A stretch of 64,000 nt of DNA from positions 4,491,001-4,555,000 of the forward strand of contig NZ_LR134338.1 in the NCBI RefSeq assembly GCF_900637055.1. Direction: 5' to 3'. The DNA is from Brevibacillus brevis. GTDB lineage: Bacteria > Bacillota > Bacilli > Brevibacillales > Brevibacillaceae. Both the position numbers and the translations under genes were made by a program. A model generated the notes under the pieces. It was not told the DNA's origin and did no database searches. It was given only the letters and a program-made list of their open reading frames with translations. Positions 51,215 to 58,979 of the stretch are shown in pieces. The stretch's first letter is position 1, and every line of letters begins with the position of its first letter.

Positions 51215-51304
51215 GTAATATTTTACACAACTCCTGTCAAGAGGTGAAATACTGCAACGTAATGCTTTCGTGCGTGAAGGGATTGGACTTTCCTACATGA
51301 TCAC

Positions 51305-51343
51305 AAAAGGCATAGCCCTCTTTCGAAAGAGAAGGCTATGCCT
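51305..51343 (-). terminator. Terminator after ilvE
   Basis: GGCATAGCC / GGCTATGCC outer stem with an inner CTCTTTCGAAAGAG pairing, then T residues on the minus strand. Confidence 0.8.
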
Positions 51344-51361
51344 CTTGTGTTACTGGCGTGA

Positions 51362-52435
51362 TTATTCTGTTACTTCTACCGACCAGCCAAACTTGTCTTC
51401 ACGCTCACCGTACTGGATTCCTGTCATCTCGTCATACAGTTTCGTTGTCAATTCCCCTGTTTTTTCACCGTTAATGATCATCTGATGCCCGTTCCAGTTC
51501 AGATCACCGACTGGGGAAATAACCGCCGCTGTTCCGGTACCGAATGCTTCTTCCAGCTCACCGTTGACGTAAGCGGTATGCAGATCTTCCATGGAAATCC
51601 GCTTCTCTACGACTGGAATTCCCCAGTGTTTGAGCAATTGGATCGTCGAATCTCTCGTGATACCCTCCAGGATGCTGCCGTTCAATGATGGGGTCCACAC
51701 TTCCCCTTTTACCTTAAAAAACACGTTCATACTGCCTACTTCTTCAATATATTTGTTCTCTACGCCGTCGAGCCACAGCACTTGCTCATAGCCTTTTTCC
51801 TTCGCTTCCACTTGTGCTTTCAGACCGCCTGCGTAGTTACCTGCCACTTTTGCGTTTCCTGTTCCGCCTCTTACCGCACGAACGTAGTTGTTTTCTACGT
51901 AGATTTTCACGGGCTTCATGCCACCCGCATAGTACGCTCCAACTGGAGAGAGCACGATCACCAATTTGTACGTATGCGAAGCGCGCACACCAAAGCATGG
52001 CTCCGTTGCGATTACGAAGGGACGAATGTAGAGAGACTGTCCGTTTTCTGTTGGAATCCATTCTTTATCTACCGCTACCAGCTGCTTCAATGCCTCGACC
52101 ATGAATTCCTCGTCGATCAACGGCATACTCATGCGCTCCAGTGAACGGTTCATACGCTTGAAATTTTGATCAGGACGGAACAAGCTAACCTTGCCCTCTT
52201 GATTGCGATAAGCTTTCAAGCCTTCAAAAACTGCTTGCCCGTAGTGGAACACCATTGCTGCCGGGTCTAATATCAGCGGAGAGTAAGGGACGATTTGTGG
52301 ATCATGCCATCCTTTACCTTCTGTATAATCCATGGTGAACATATGATCGGTAAAATGAACACCGAACCCCAGCTTGTCAGAAGCTGGTTTCTCTTTTTTC
52401 TGTTCTGTCCGGGTAATTGTTAACTGACACTCCAT
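51362..52435 (-). CDS. ilvE: Branched-chain amino acid aminotransferase
   Basis: 357 residues, class IV PLP aminotransferase of the longer type II form. FGVHFTDHMFTMDY, LDPAAMVFHYGQAVFEGLKAYR and the catalytic lysine in GNAKVAGNYAGGLKA are visible, with EVGSMNVFFKV and EEAFGTGTAAVISPVG following. It makes or breaks valine, leucine and isoleucine, separated from the ilv-leu operon by 40 kb. GGGAGATG lies upstream of the ATG. No T-box is seen before it. Confidence 0.96.
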   Translation of the reverse strand: MECQLTITRTEQKKEKPASDKLGFGVHFTDHMFTMDYTEGKGWHDPQIVPYSPLILDPAAMVFHYGQAVFEGLKAYRNQEGKVSLFRPDQNFKRMNRSLERMSMPLIDEEFMVEALKQLVAVDKEWIPTENGQSLYIRPFVIATEPCFGVRASHTYKLVIVLSPVGAYYAGGMKPVKIYVENNYVRAVRGGTGNAKVAGNYAGGLKAQVEAKEKGYEQVLWLDGVENKYIEEVGSMNVFFKVKGEVWTPSLNGSILEGITRDSTIQLLKHWGIPVVEKRISMEDLHTAYVNGELEEAFGTGTAAVISPVGDLNWNGHQMIINGEKTGELTTKLYDEMTGIQYGEREDKFGWSVEVTE

Positions 52436-52664
52436 CTTCTACATCTCCCTTAGTATTAAATCCACTATTTCTTGAAAACTTCCTATATATACAAAATAGC
52501 AACAATTTTGCATGATTTCCAGCTTAAGTTTCTCGTAGGGGCGCAAATACCTATCATTTAGCGAAAACTTCGTTAAATTTTCGCGATGTATGATTTTTTG
52601 ATCATGCAGGATGAAAGCGATCGTCGTGCCGAAAAGGTATAGTAGACGAAAATGAGGAGGGACA

Positions 52665-53450
52665 ATGATGACGACAAGCCTTCGTCTGCACGGAAAAATT
52701 GCCATAGTAACAGGTGCCAGCCGCCTTCAAGGGATTGGCGCTGCTATCTGTAAAGTGCTTGCCTCACACGGGGCCGATATTTTCCATACGTATTGGACCG
52801 CCTATGACCACTCCATGGCACATGGGATTCAAAAGGATGAACCCGCAATTTTGCAGGAGGAGATCAGACGCTACGGAGTCAGGTGTGCGGGAATCGAGAT
52901 CGACCTGTCACAACCGGATGCCTACAAGGAGGTGCTCGACGCAGCTGCAGCACAATTGGGCATACCAAGCATCCTCGTCAACAATGCTTGCTACTCGACA
53001 AATGACGGCTACGAGGCATTGGATATAGCTAGTTTGGACGCCCATTATGCCATCAATGTGCGGGCAACCACCATGCTCAGCGTGGAATTTGCTCGTCGCT
53101 TCTCTCAACAACGCGGAGGCCGAATCATCAACATGACTTCTGGTCAATCCAAAGGCCCGATGGTCGGTGAGATCGCGTATGCGGCAACAAAAGGAGCCGT
53201 GGATGCCCTGACAGCCACACTGGCTGCTGAAGTAGCTACGCGAGGGATTACGGTCAACGCTGTAAATCCAGGTCCTACCGATTCAGGGTGGATGAACGAC
53301 GAAATCAAGCAATACCTTTTGCAGCAATTTCCATTCGGACGGATCGGACAGCCTGAGGATGCAGCGCGTCTGGTCGCATTTCTGGCGAGTGACGAAGCGG
53401 AGTGGATTACGGGACAGATTATGCATTCCGAAGGCGGGTTCATCCGGTAA
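52665..53450 (+). CDS. SDR-family oxidoreductase (FabG-like)
   Basis: 261 residues. Cofactor motif TGASRLQGIG near residue 18, NNAC near residue 107, catalytic Ser in NMTSGQSKG and YAATK near residue 167, and PGPTDSGWM at the C-terminal end. SDR proteins reduce or oxidise an alcohol/ketone with NAD(P)H. The family is large and substrate cannot be told. Divergent from ilvE. GGAGGG sits before the ATG. Confidence 0.9.
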   Translation: MMTTSLRLHGKIAIVTGASRLQGIGAAICKVLASHGADIFHTYWTAYDHSMAHGIQKDEPAILQEEIRRYGVRCAGIEIDLSQPDAYKEVLDAAAAQLGIPSILVNNACYSTNDGYEALDIASLDAHYAINVRATTMLSVEFARRFSQQRGGRIINMTSGQSKGPMVGEIAYAATKGAVDALTATLAAEVATRGITVNAVNPGPTDSGWMNDEIKQYLLQQFPFGRIGQPEDAARLVAFLASDEAEWITGQIMHSEGGFIR

Positions 53451-53453
53451 GTG

Positions 53454-53497
53454 AAAAAGCACAATCCGCCGTTTCTAGCAGATTGTGCTTCTTCTTT
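53454..53497. terminator. Bidirectional terminator between SDR and amidohydrolase 2
   Basis: AAGCACAATC / GATTGTGCTT perfect stem with a 14-base loop and A/T on both sides. Confidence 0.8.
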
Positions 53498-53507
53498 TTT
53501 GTTCAGG

Positions 53508-54977
53508 CTATGGTTTGCTCACGATTGGGAAAGAAGGCTTAAACAGCTCTTTTTCGCCCAACTGCTGATAGTCGCGCTCGACGTAGCCCAGACGCATTTT
53601 GTCAAAGTAACGCTGTCCCTTCGCTTTGATCTCTTCCAGATCAACTCCTGGCATGAGGCGGTCTTTCATAACGGTGCGTCCAGCAATGATGGAGAGCTTC
53701 ACATCACGGCCTGAGCCACACGTGATAATCGTACGGATTGGATCATCAACCGCCCCCATGTGGAAACCGTCCAGATCGATGGCAATGATATCTGCTTTTG
53801 CCCCCGGCGCCAATCGTCCCAGATCATCTCTGCCAAGGAAACGTGCGCCGCCCAATGTTGCTGCGCGGTAAATATCAGCATAACTGGAATCCGTGACATC
53901 GCCTTCCACCAAACGGGATAGCATGCTGGCTGTGCGAATGTTTTGGATGAAGTCAGGCGGAAACGTATCGGTTCCAATTGCGATGTTGACGCCACGACGC
54001 TTGTAACGGGCAAACGATTCGAGTGCCTCGCCGTGGCGGCCGACTACGAGCGGGCAGTGAATCACGGTCGTGCCTGTCTCTTGGAGGATCGCCAAATCGT
54101 CTCCCTCTCCGAAATTTGCTTTACTAAAGCCTGGAATGAAATGGGCGTGCGGAATTGCCGTTTTCTTTCCGAGGAAGCCGATCTCATTCAGGAACTGAAT
54201 CGGTGATTTGTTGTGGCGACGATGAATTTCCGTATATTCATAAAGACCTTGTGCAGCATGCAGACGGATCGGACATCCGAGCTCCTCGCTGTAGCGCTTT
54301 GTGTTGATCAAGTTCTCTACAGACTGTGTCTCGATTCGCTCTGGCGCGAGCATTCCACGAATAAGTCCGTTGTGCGCCCCATCGAAATCTTTGACAAATT
54401 GTACAGCCCGCTCCAGACCTGCTTGTCCTTCCGCTTCGTTCCACAGTACTTCGATCTCTCCATTTGCCTTCACGACGCGCATGCCGGATTGATAGCTCGG
54501 CCCCATGTACATACGCAATCCCAAGCGTCCTGCGTGATCGGCTGCGGCTGCCAGCTCCTCATACGTTTCCGCCCAGCGCTTATAGAAGACGGATGTAATC
54601 GGCATCGCTGTCGTTACCCCGTTCAGAATCAGTTGACTGTAGGCGTAAAGGGATTTGAACGCTTCTTCCTCCGGGGTCATTACCTCATGGTAGCCTTTGC
54701 GGTAGTAATCTTCTGACCAGAGCATATTTTTGTTTCTCGCAGAAGCTTGCTCCAGATGTACGATGTCGTGATCAATGTCTCCCAACGCATTCAGGTCAAT
54801 GAAGCCCGGGCTGACTACTGCATTGCCAGTATCGATCACTTCATCTACCTCGCCATCAAAATGATGCCCCACATACACAATGGTGTCGTTCTCGTAAACG
54901 ACTTCTCCATCCTTGATAATCACATGATCTTCGCCGTCAAAACCGATGACATATTTTGCGGTTATTTTCTTTTTCAT
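53508..54977 (-). CDS. Amidohydrolase 2, chlorohydrolase/deaminase-like
   Basis: 489 residues. An amidohydrolase of the ATZ/TRZ-type group: N-terminal beta motif (KYVIGFDGEDHVIIKDGEVVY), LHAAQGLYEYTEIHRRH, HAHFIPGFSKAN and the final metal Asp in GTDTFPPDFIQN. The first metal motif is not the usual HxH but GFIDLNALGDIDHDIVHLE, so metal binding at that site may differ. GGGAGGATCATC before the ATG at 54977 fixes the start; the frame opens to 55127. Divergent from amidohydrolase 3, with repeat promoters on both sides. Confidence 0.87.
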   Translation of the reverse strand: MKKKITAKYVIGFDGEDHVIIKDGEVVYENDTIVYVGHHFDGEVDEVIDTGNAVVSPGFIDLNALGDIDHDIVHLEQASARNKNMLWSEDYYRKGYHEVMTPEEEAFKSLYAYSQLILNGVTTAMPITSVFYKRWAETYEELAAAADHAGRLGLRMYMGPSYQSGMRVVKANGEIEVLWNEAEGQAGLERAVQFVKDFDGAHNGLIRGMLAPERIETQSVENLINTKRYSEELGCPIRLHAAQGLYEYTEIHRRHNKSPIQFLNEIGFLGKKTAIPHAHFIPGFSKANFGEGDDLAILQETGTTVIHCPLVVGRHGEALESFARYKRRGVNIAIGTDTFPPDFIQNIRTASMLSRLVEGDVTDSSYADIYRAATLGGARFLGRDDLGRLAPGAKADIIAIDLDGFHMGAVDDPIRTIITCGSGRDVKLSIIAGRTVMKDRLMPGVDLEEIKAKGQRYFDKMRLGYVERDYQQLGEKELFKPSFPIVSKP

Positions 54978-55034
54978 GATGATCCTCCCTACTCGTTCTC
55001 GTTCCGGCCTCTCCACTTCAGTGTATTCTTCGTC

Positions 55035-55040
55035 ATTATA
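55035..55040 (-). promoter_or_regulatory. -10 box of amidohydrolase 2
   Basis: TATAAT on the minus strand, 16 bases after the repeat array. Confidence 0.65.
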
Positions 55041-55056
55041 GGAAATATTCTGTAAA

Positions 55057-55098
55057 ATTTGTTTCAAAACCTTTACGTGTATTTGCACAATCTTTACT
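55057..55098 (-). promoter_or_regulatory. Two tandem 21-bp direct repeats, amidohydrolase 2 promoter
   Basis: Units on the minus strand begin AGTAAAGATTGTGCAAA and CGTAAAGGTTTTGAAAC, 21 bases apart, ending exactly 16 bases from the -10 TATAAT. Confidence 0.7.
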
Positions 55099-55130
55099 CC
55101 TTTTCGAAAACAAGCAAGATTCCACACAAT

Positions 55131-55172
55131 ACGTAAAGATCATGCAAAAAGTAGTAAAAAAGATGAACAACC
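55131..55172 (+). promoter_or_regulatory. Two tandem 21-bp direct repeats, amidohydrolase 3 promoter
   Basis: Plus-strand units begin CGTAAAGATCATGCAAA and AGTAAAAAAGATGAAC, 21 bases apart. The array ends 16 bases before TACAAT, the probable -10. With the array at 55057 it forms a divergent regulatory region. Confidence 0.65.
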
Positions 55173-55260
55173 TTGTTCGAAATATTCACTACAATTAACA
55201 TAGACAGCTAGATTGGACTCTCATCCACTACTTGCAAGATAGAGAAAGGGCTGATTTCTA

Positions 55261-56502
55261 GTGAGGCAAGCTTTTTGGTTAACCAACGTTCGTCTCGATA
55301 AAGGATTTGAAACAGGAGACGACGGTGTCTTTCACACAATCTCAGAAATCTGTCATTTGAAGATCGAAGACGGCAAAATCGCAGACATCGTCTCGGCGAC
55401 AGAACCACTCGACACCACTTTACCGCAAGAAGATGCAAAAGGTTTATTGGCCCTCCCCTCTTTTGTTGAAAAGCATAATCATCTGGATAAAACGTATGCG
55501 GGCGCAACCTGGAAATCTTGCCTCCCTCCGAAAAAACTGATCGATCGCTTGGAGTTCGAAGCAAAAGAAATGCCGCTGATGACCGGGACGACCAAAGAGC
55601 GCGCACAAGCGATGCTCCAGCTCCATATCAAAGGCGGCGCCACACATGTGCGCACACACGTCAACATCGATCCATACATCGGGCTGAAAAACCTGGAGGG
55701 TGTGCGTGCAGCACTGGAAGAATACAGTGATCGTCTGACGTATGAAATCGTCGCTTTCCCGCAACAGGGGCTCCTGCGCACACAAGCAAGCTCCTTGATG
55801 AGACAAGCCATGAAGGAAGGCGCCACACTGGTTGGGGGCTTGGACCCGGCTGGGATTGATAATGAATTGGAAGGCTCCTTGCGTGAAATGATGGACATTG
55901 CGGTGGAAGCAGATGCGGATGTCGATATTCACCTGCATGATCCGGGGACACTCGGCTTTTATACGATCAAAAGACTGCTCGATCTTACCGAGGAAGCTGG
56001 TTGGCAGAACCGTATGGCGATCAGTCATGCCTTTGCGCTCGGAGATGTGTCGATGGAGGAAAGCTCGGACATGGCAGATCGATTGTCCCAGATGGGAACG
56101 ATGATCATGACGACCGTTCCGATTAATCGGGCGATGCCACCTGTTCCGATGCTTCATGCAAAAGGCGTACATGTCGCGCTTGGTTACGATGGATTCTACG
56201 ATTCGTGGTCGCCATATGGAACAGGCGATATGCTGGATAAGCTAAACCGTCTGGTCGAGCGCTACCGTTGGGTGGATGAGAAATCATTGGTGCAATCGTT
56301 GTACTTCATCACCGGTGGAAAAACAACGCTCGATAAAGATGGCAACCGTGCATGGCCAAAGGTTGGCGACGAGGCGAGCATCGTGTTTGCCGAAAGCTCC
56401 TGCTCTGCGGAAGCGATTGCGAGAAAATCTCGTCGGGCTGCTGTTATGTTTAAAGGGAAGATTGTGCATGGTGCTTTGGAGAGAATGGAAGAAACAAAAT
56501 AG
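55261..56502 (+). CDS. Cytosine-deaminase-like amidohydrolase 3
   Basis: 413 residues from GTG (MRQAFWLTNVRLDKGFE). The metal site motifs are EKHNHLDKTYAGATW, THVRTHVNIDPYIG, HLHDPGTLG, SHAFALG and GYDGFYDSWSPYG. It aligns throughout with amidohydrolase 1 at 42463, a paralogue about 12 kb away. It would remove an amino group from a heterocycle; substrate not known. AAAGGG lies about 10 bases upstream, and the 21-bp repeat promoter is 90 bases before the start. Confidence 0.9.
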   Translation: MRQAFWLTNVRLDKGFETGDDGVFHTISEICHLKIEDGKIADIVSATEPLDTTLPQEDAKGLLALPSFVEKHNHLDKTYAGATWKSCLPPKKLIDRLEFEAKEMPLMTGTTKERAQAMLQLHIKGGATHVRTHVNIDPYIGLKNLEGVRAALEEYSDRLTYEIVAFPQQGLLRTQASSLMRQAMKEGATLVGGLDPAGIDNELEGSLREMMDIAVEADADVDIHLHDPGTLGFYTIKRLLDLTEEAGWQNRMAISHAFALGDVSMEESSDMADRLSQMGTMIMTTVPINRAMPPVPMLHAKGVHVALGYDGFYDSWSPYGTGDMLDKLNRLVERYRWVDEKSLVQSLYFITGGKTTLDKDGNRAWPKVGDEASIVFAESSCSAEAIARKSRRAAVMFKGKIVHGALERMEETK

Positions 56503-56514
56503 TCAGTTAGACAC

Positions 56515-56549
56515 GAAGGCTTCGCTGATTTTTCAGGGAAGCCTTTTTT
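56515..56549 (+). terminator. Terminator after amidohydrolase 3
   Basis: AAGGCTTC / GAAGCCTT stem closing an inner CTGA/TCAG pairing, then six T. Confidence 0.8.
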
Positions 56550-56581
56550 CTTTAGGTTTAAATCGAGCCTTCGGTGGTGGG

Positions 56582-56785
56582 GAGAAAAAAGAAGAAAACG
56601 CTCAAGTTCTTGGGCTACCTCCTAAGGGGTCATCCCTGCCCAGCTCCATGGAAAAAAAGAAACCCGCGTCCAAAGTCGCGCCTCAGCGAAGTATTTCAGT
56701 GGTGGACGCTAAAGGCAGGTTTCTTTTTTTCCATTGCACTTCGGCTGGTATCCCAAAGACTTTCGCTTATTTCTTCTTTTTTCTC
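56582..56785. repeat. Nested palindromic element F
   Basis: Outer arms GAGAAAAAAGAAGAAA (56582-56597) and perfect complement (56770-56785). Inner arms ATGGAAAAAAAGAAACC (56648-56664) and perfect complement (56718-56734). Internal ACGCTCAAGTTCTTG and CCTCCTAAGGGG match elements E, A and D. It fills the 338-base gap between amidohydrolase 3 and the MocR gene. ORFs here are by-products. Confidence 0.85.
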
Positions 56786-56840
56786 TTACCAGCTTGGGTG
56801 TTTGTTCGCGACTAAAAGCTTGAGCTATCAAACCGCCATT

Positions 56841-58220
56841 TTATAACCAAGCCTTTTTTAAGAGCTTCACTCCACGTTGGATTTCATCACTTGATAAATT
56901 ACTGAAACCAAGTTTAATGATTGGTTCATCGGTTTTGTTTTTAATGAAGTAGAGTGAAGTAGGATACACTTTCACTCCCTGAAGGGAAGCTTGTTGAATG
57001 AGCCATTCTTCTGAACATTCCAGGTGTACTTTAACTAATACGTACAAACCAGACTGCTCGCCAATGATAGAAATATGTTGTTTGAAATGATTCCTTAATT
57101 CACAAACGAAGTGCTGCATTTTTCGTTTATAAACCAGACGCATGCGTTTAATATGGCGATTCCATTCCCCTTCCTCCATAAATTTCGCCATGGCAAATTG
57201 GCTAAGGAGTGAAGTGGTGCTCTCGAAATGGGCGAATTGACTTTTATAACAGCTGATAAGTGGCTGTGGCAACACCATATAACTTAAACGAATTCCTGGA
57301 AGAAAGCACTTCGAGAAATTTCCGAGATAAATAACCCTTGTTGAATCGATGGAAGCAAGTGCAGGAAATGGTTGTTGGGTATAGCGATATTCACTATCAT
57401 AATCGTCTTCGATAATATATCCTTGCCTATTTTTTGCCCAATGGATGAGTGCATGCCTTTGTTGAATGGGCATGCTTACCCCATATGGACTGTGATGGGA
57501 CGGCGCCACATAAATCAATCGTGATTTCATATGTTCCAAGTGGGAAAAATCAGCACCTGTTTCATAAACGGGTAATGTTTCCAGTGTAAAACGATTTAAT
57601 TGAAAAGCTTTCCTAGCGCCATCATAACCAGGGTCTTCCACAATCACGCTAGGAAAATCATGCTTCAAGACAAGACCGAGATACACAAGCATTTGTTGGG
57701 TACTGCTTCCGATAATGATGGCATCTGGTTCTGTTCTCACCCCACGAGACTGAAGTAAATATGCTGCGATTTGCTCACGCAGGCTCGATTCACCAAAAGG
57801 CTCCCCGTACCGGAAGCTATCCTTAGCCGTTAATACTTGATTCGAAATCCTCCTCCACGTTTTTAAAGGGAAATGCGATTGATCGACGACGTCTGCGCGG
57901 AAATCAATACGAACAGGTGGTACCGGCTCTGTTTGCTTGTAAGCAGAAGAGCTGCGAGCCTCTTGAAATAAAACGGGCTCTAACTCATTTACAAAATAAC
58001 CTTTTCGGCCTTCTCCACGAATATACCCTTCAGCAACAAGTTGCTCATACGCCATTAATGTAGTATTGCGGCTTACCTGTAAGGAATCTGCAAGTTGGCG
58101 AATGGAGGGCAATGGCTCGTCCGCCTTTATGTCGCCTTGCTCAATAAATGATTTAAATTTCTCATAGATTTGTTTGTATTTAGGAGAATGATCTTTGAAT
58201 GTAAAAATGGTATTTTTCAT
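56841..58220 (-). CDS. MocR/PdxR-type regulator
   Basis: 459 residues. GntR winged helix at the start (PLPSIRQLADSLQVSRNTTLMAYEQLVAEGYIRGEGRKGYFV) and class I aminotransferase fold after it. The PLP lysine is expected in YLGNFSKCFLPGIRLSYM near residue 310, and EDDYDSEYRY matches the cofactor Asp region. MocR/PdxR proteins sense PLP or an amine and control a neighbour, here probably the divergent PaiB and LysE genes. GGAGGGG before the ATG at 58220 favours it over 58238. Confidence 0.88.
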   Translation of the reverse strand: MKNTIFTFKDHSPKYKQIYEKFKSFIEQGDIKADEPLPSIRQLADSLQVSRNTTLMAYEQLVAEGYIRGEGRKGYFVNELEPVLFQEARSSSAYKQTEPVPPVRIDFRADVVDQSHFPLKTWRRISNQVLTAKDSFRYGEPFGESSLREQIAAYLLQSRGVRTEPDAIIIGSSTQQMLVYLGLVLKHDFPSVIVEDPGYDGARKAFQLNRFTLETLPVYETGADFSHLEHMKSRLIYVAPSHHSPYGVSMPIQQRHALIHWAKNRQGYIIEDDYDSEYRYTQQPFPALASIDSTRVIYLGNFSKCFLPGIRLSYMVLPQPLISCYKSQFAHFESTTSLLSQFAMAKFMEEGEWNRHIKRMRLVYKRKMQHFVCELRNHFKQHISIIGEQSGLYVLVKVHLECSEEWLIQQASLQGVKVYPTSLYFIKNKTDEPIIKLGFSNLSSDEIQRGVKLLKKAWL

Positions 58221-58322
58221 TTCCACCCCTCCTGACATGTATATTTATTTGATATTGTATCTTTTTTTATGTCAGTTTGTATCATACGCTTGGTTCAAGT
58301 TCAAGTTGAAAGGGTGGTTACT

Positions 58323-58946
58323 GTGTACATTCCTAAGCAATATCGTATGGATCATGATGAGGCAGTACAAATGATGAAGTCGAACCCGTTTGCCCTATTG
58401 ATTACGGTTGATGAACACCGCCCGTTGGCTACGCATATTCCTTTGGAAATTCGTGAAGCGGAAGGGAAAATCTATGCGACTGGGCATATTGCATACGGAA
58501 ACATGCAGAAGAAAACGTTGGATAACAATCGGGATGTTTTGCTTATTTTTCAAGGACCGCACGCTTACATTTCGTCAAGCTGGTATGAGAGTGAACAGGT
58601 TCCCACATGGGACTATCTCGCTGTACATGCGTATGGGACAGCACGAATCCTTACGAAGGATGAACTGAAATCGGCTTTGGATTCGATGCTTACACACTAT
58701 GAATCTCACCGAAAAAATGGTCGGCTCTGGGAGACATTTGATCCTGAATTGCTTGAGAGAGAAATGAAGGGAATCGTTGGTTTTGAGATTGAAATCACCT
58801 CGATTCAAGGTGCAGCCAAAATGAGCCAAAATCGCAACAACACCGATTATAAATCGATTGTGGCAAAACTTGAAAAATCAAATGATCAAGAGGAAATTCA
58901 GGTTGCTCAGTGGATGCGTGAGCAACGGAAAGAGTTATTTAAATGA
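58323..58946 (+). CDS. PaiB-family FMN-binding protein
   Basis: 207 residues from GTG at 58323 (MYIPKQYRMDHDEAVQMMKS), with AGGGTGG before it; the frame starts earlier without a site. The pattern NPFALLITVDEHRPLATHIPLEI, GHIAYGNMQKKTLDNNRDVLLIFQGPHAYISSSWYES and VPTWDYLAVHAYGTARI is that of PaiB, a pyridoxamine-5-phosphate-oxidase-like fold. The family is annotated as a negative transcriptional regulator or protease synthase regulator; the real role is unclear. It is divergent from MocR and upstream of LysE. Confidence 0.9.
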   Translation: MYIPKQYRMDHDEAVQMMKSNPFALLITVDEHRPLATHIPLEIREAEGKIYATGHIAYGNMQKKTLDNNRDVLLIFQGPHAYISSSWYESEQVPTWDYLAVHAYGTARILTKDELKSALDSMLTHYESHRKNGRLWETFDPELLEREMKGIVGFEIEITSIQGAAKMSQNRNNTDYKSIVAKLEKSNDQEEIQVAQWMREQRKELFK

Positions 58947-58979
58947 TCAGCCTATAGATACAACAAGGAGTTGCTTCTT

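Noticed and set aside
41788..56785. Elements A-F as insertion sequences or MITEs
   Set aside because: No transposase, no clear target duplications on inspection, and arm sequences differ between copies, which is unlike the fixed terminal repeats of MITEs.
41788..56785. Elements A-F as retron msr-msd RNA or CRISPR-like arrays
   Set aside because: There is no reverse transcriptase gene in the window, and there are no regularly spaced repeats with unique spacers.
56276..56846. ORFs of 179 and 90 residues across element F
   Set aside because: They translate the palindrome and terminator; no ribosome site and no similarity to known proteins.
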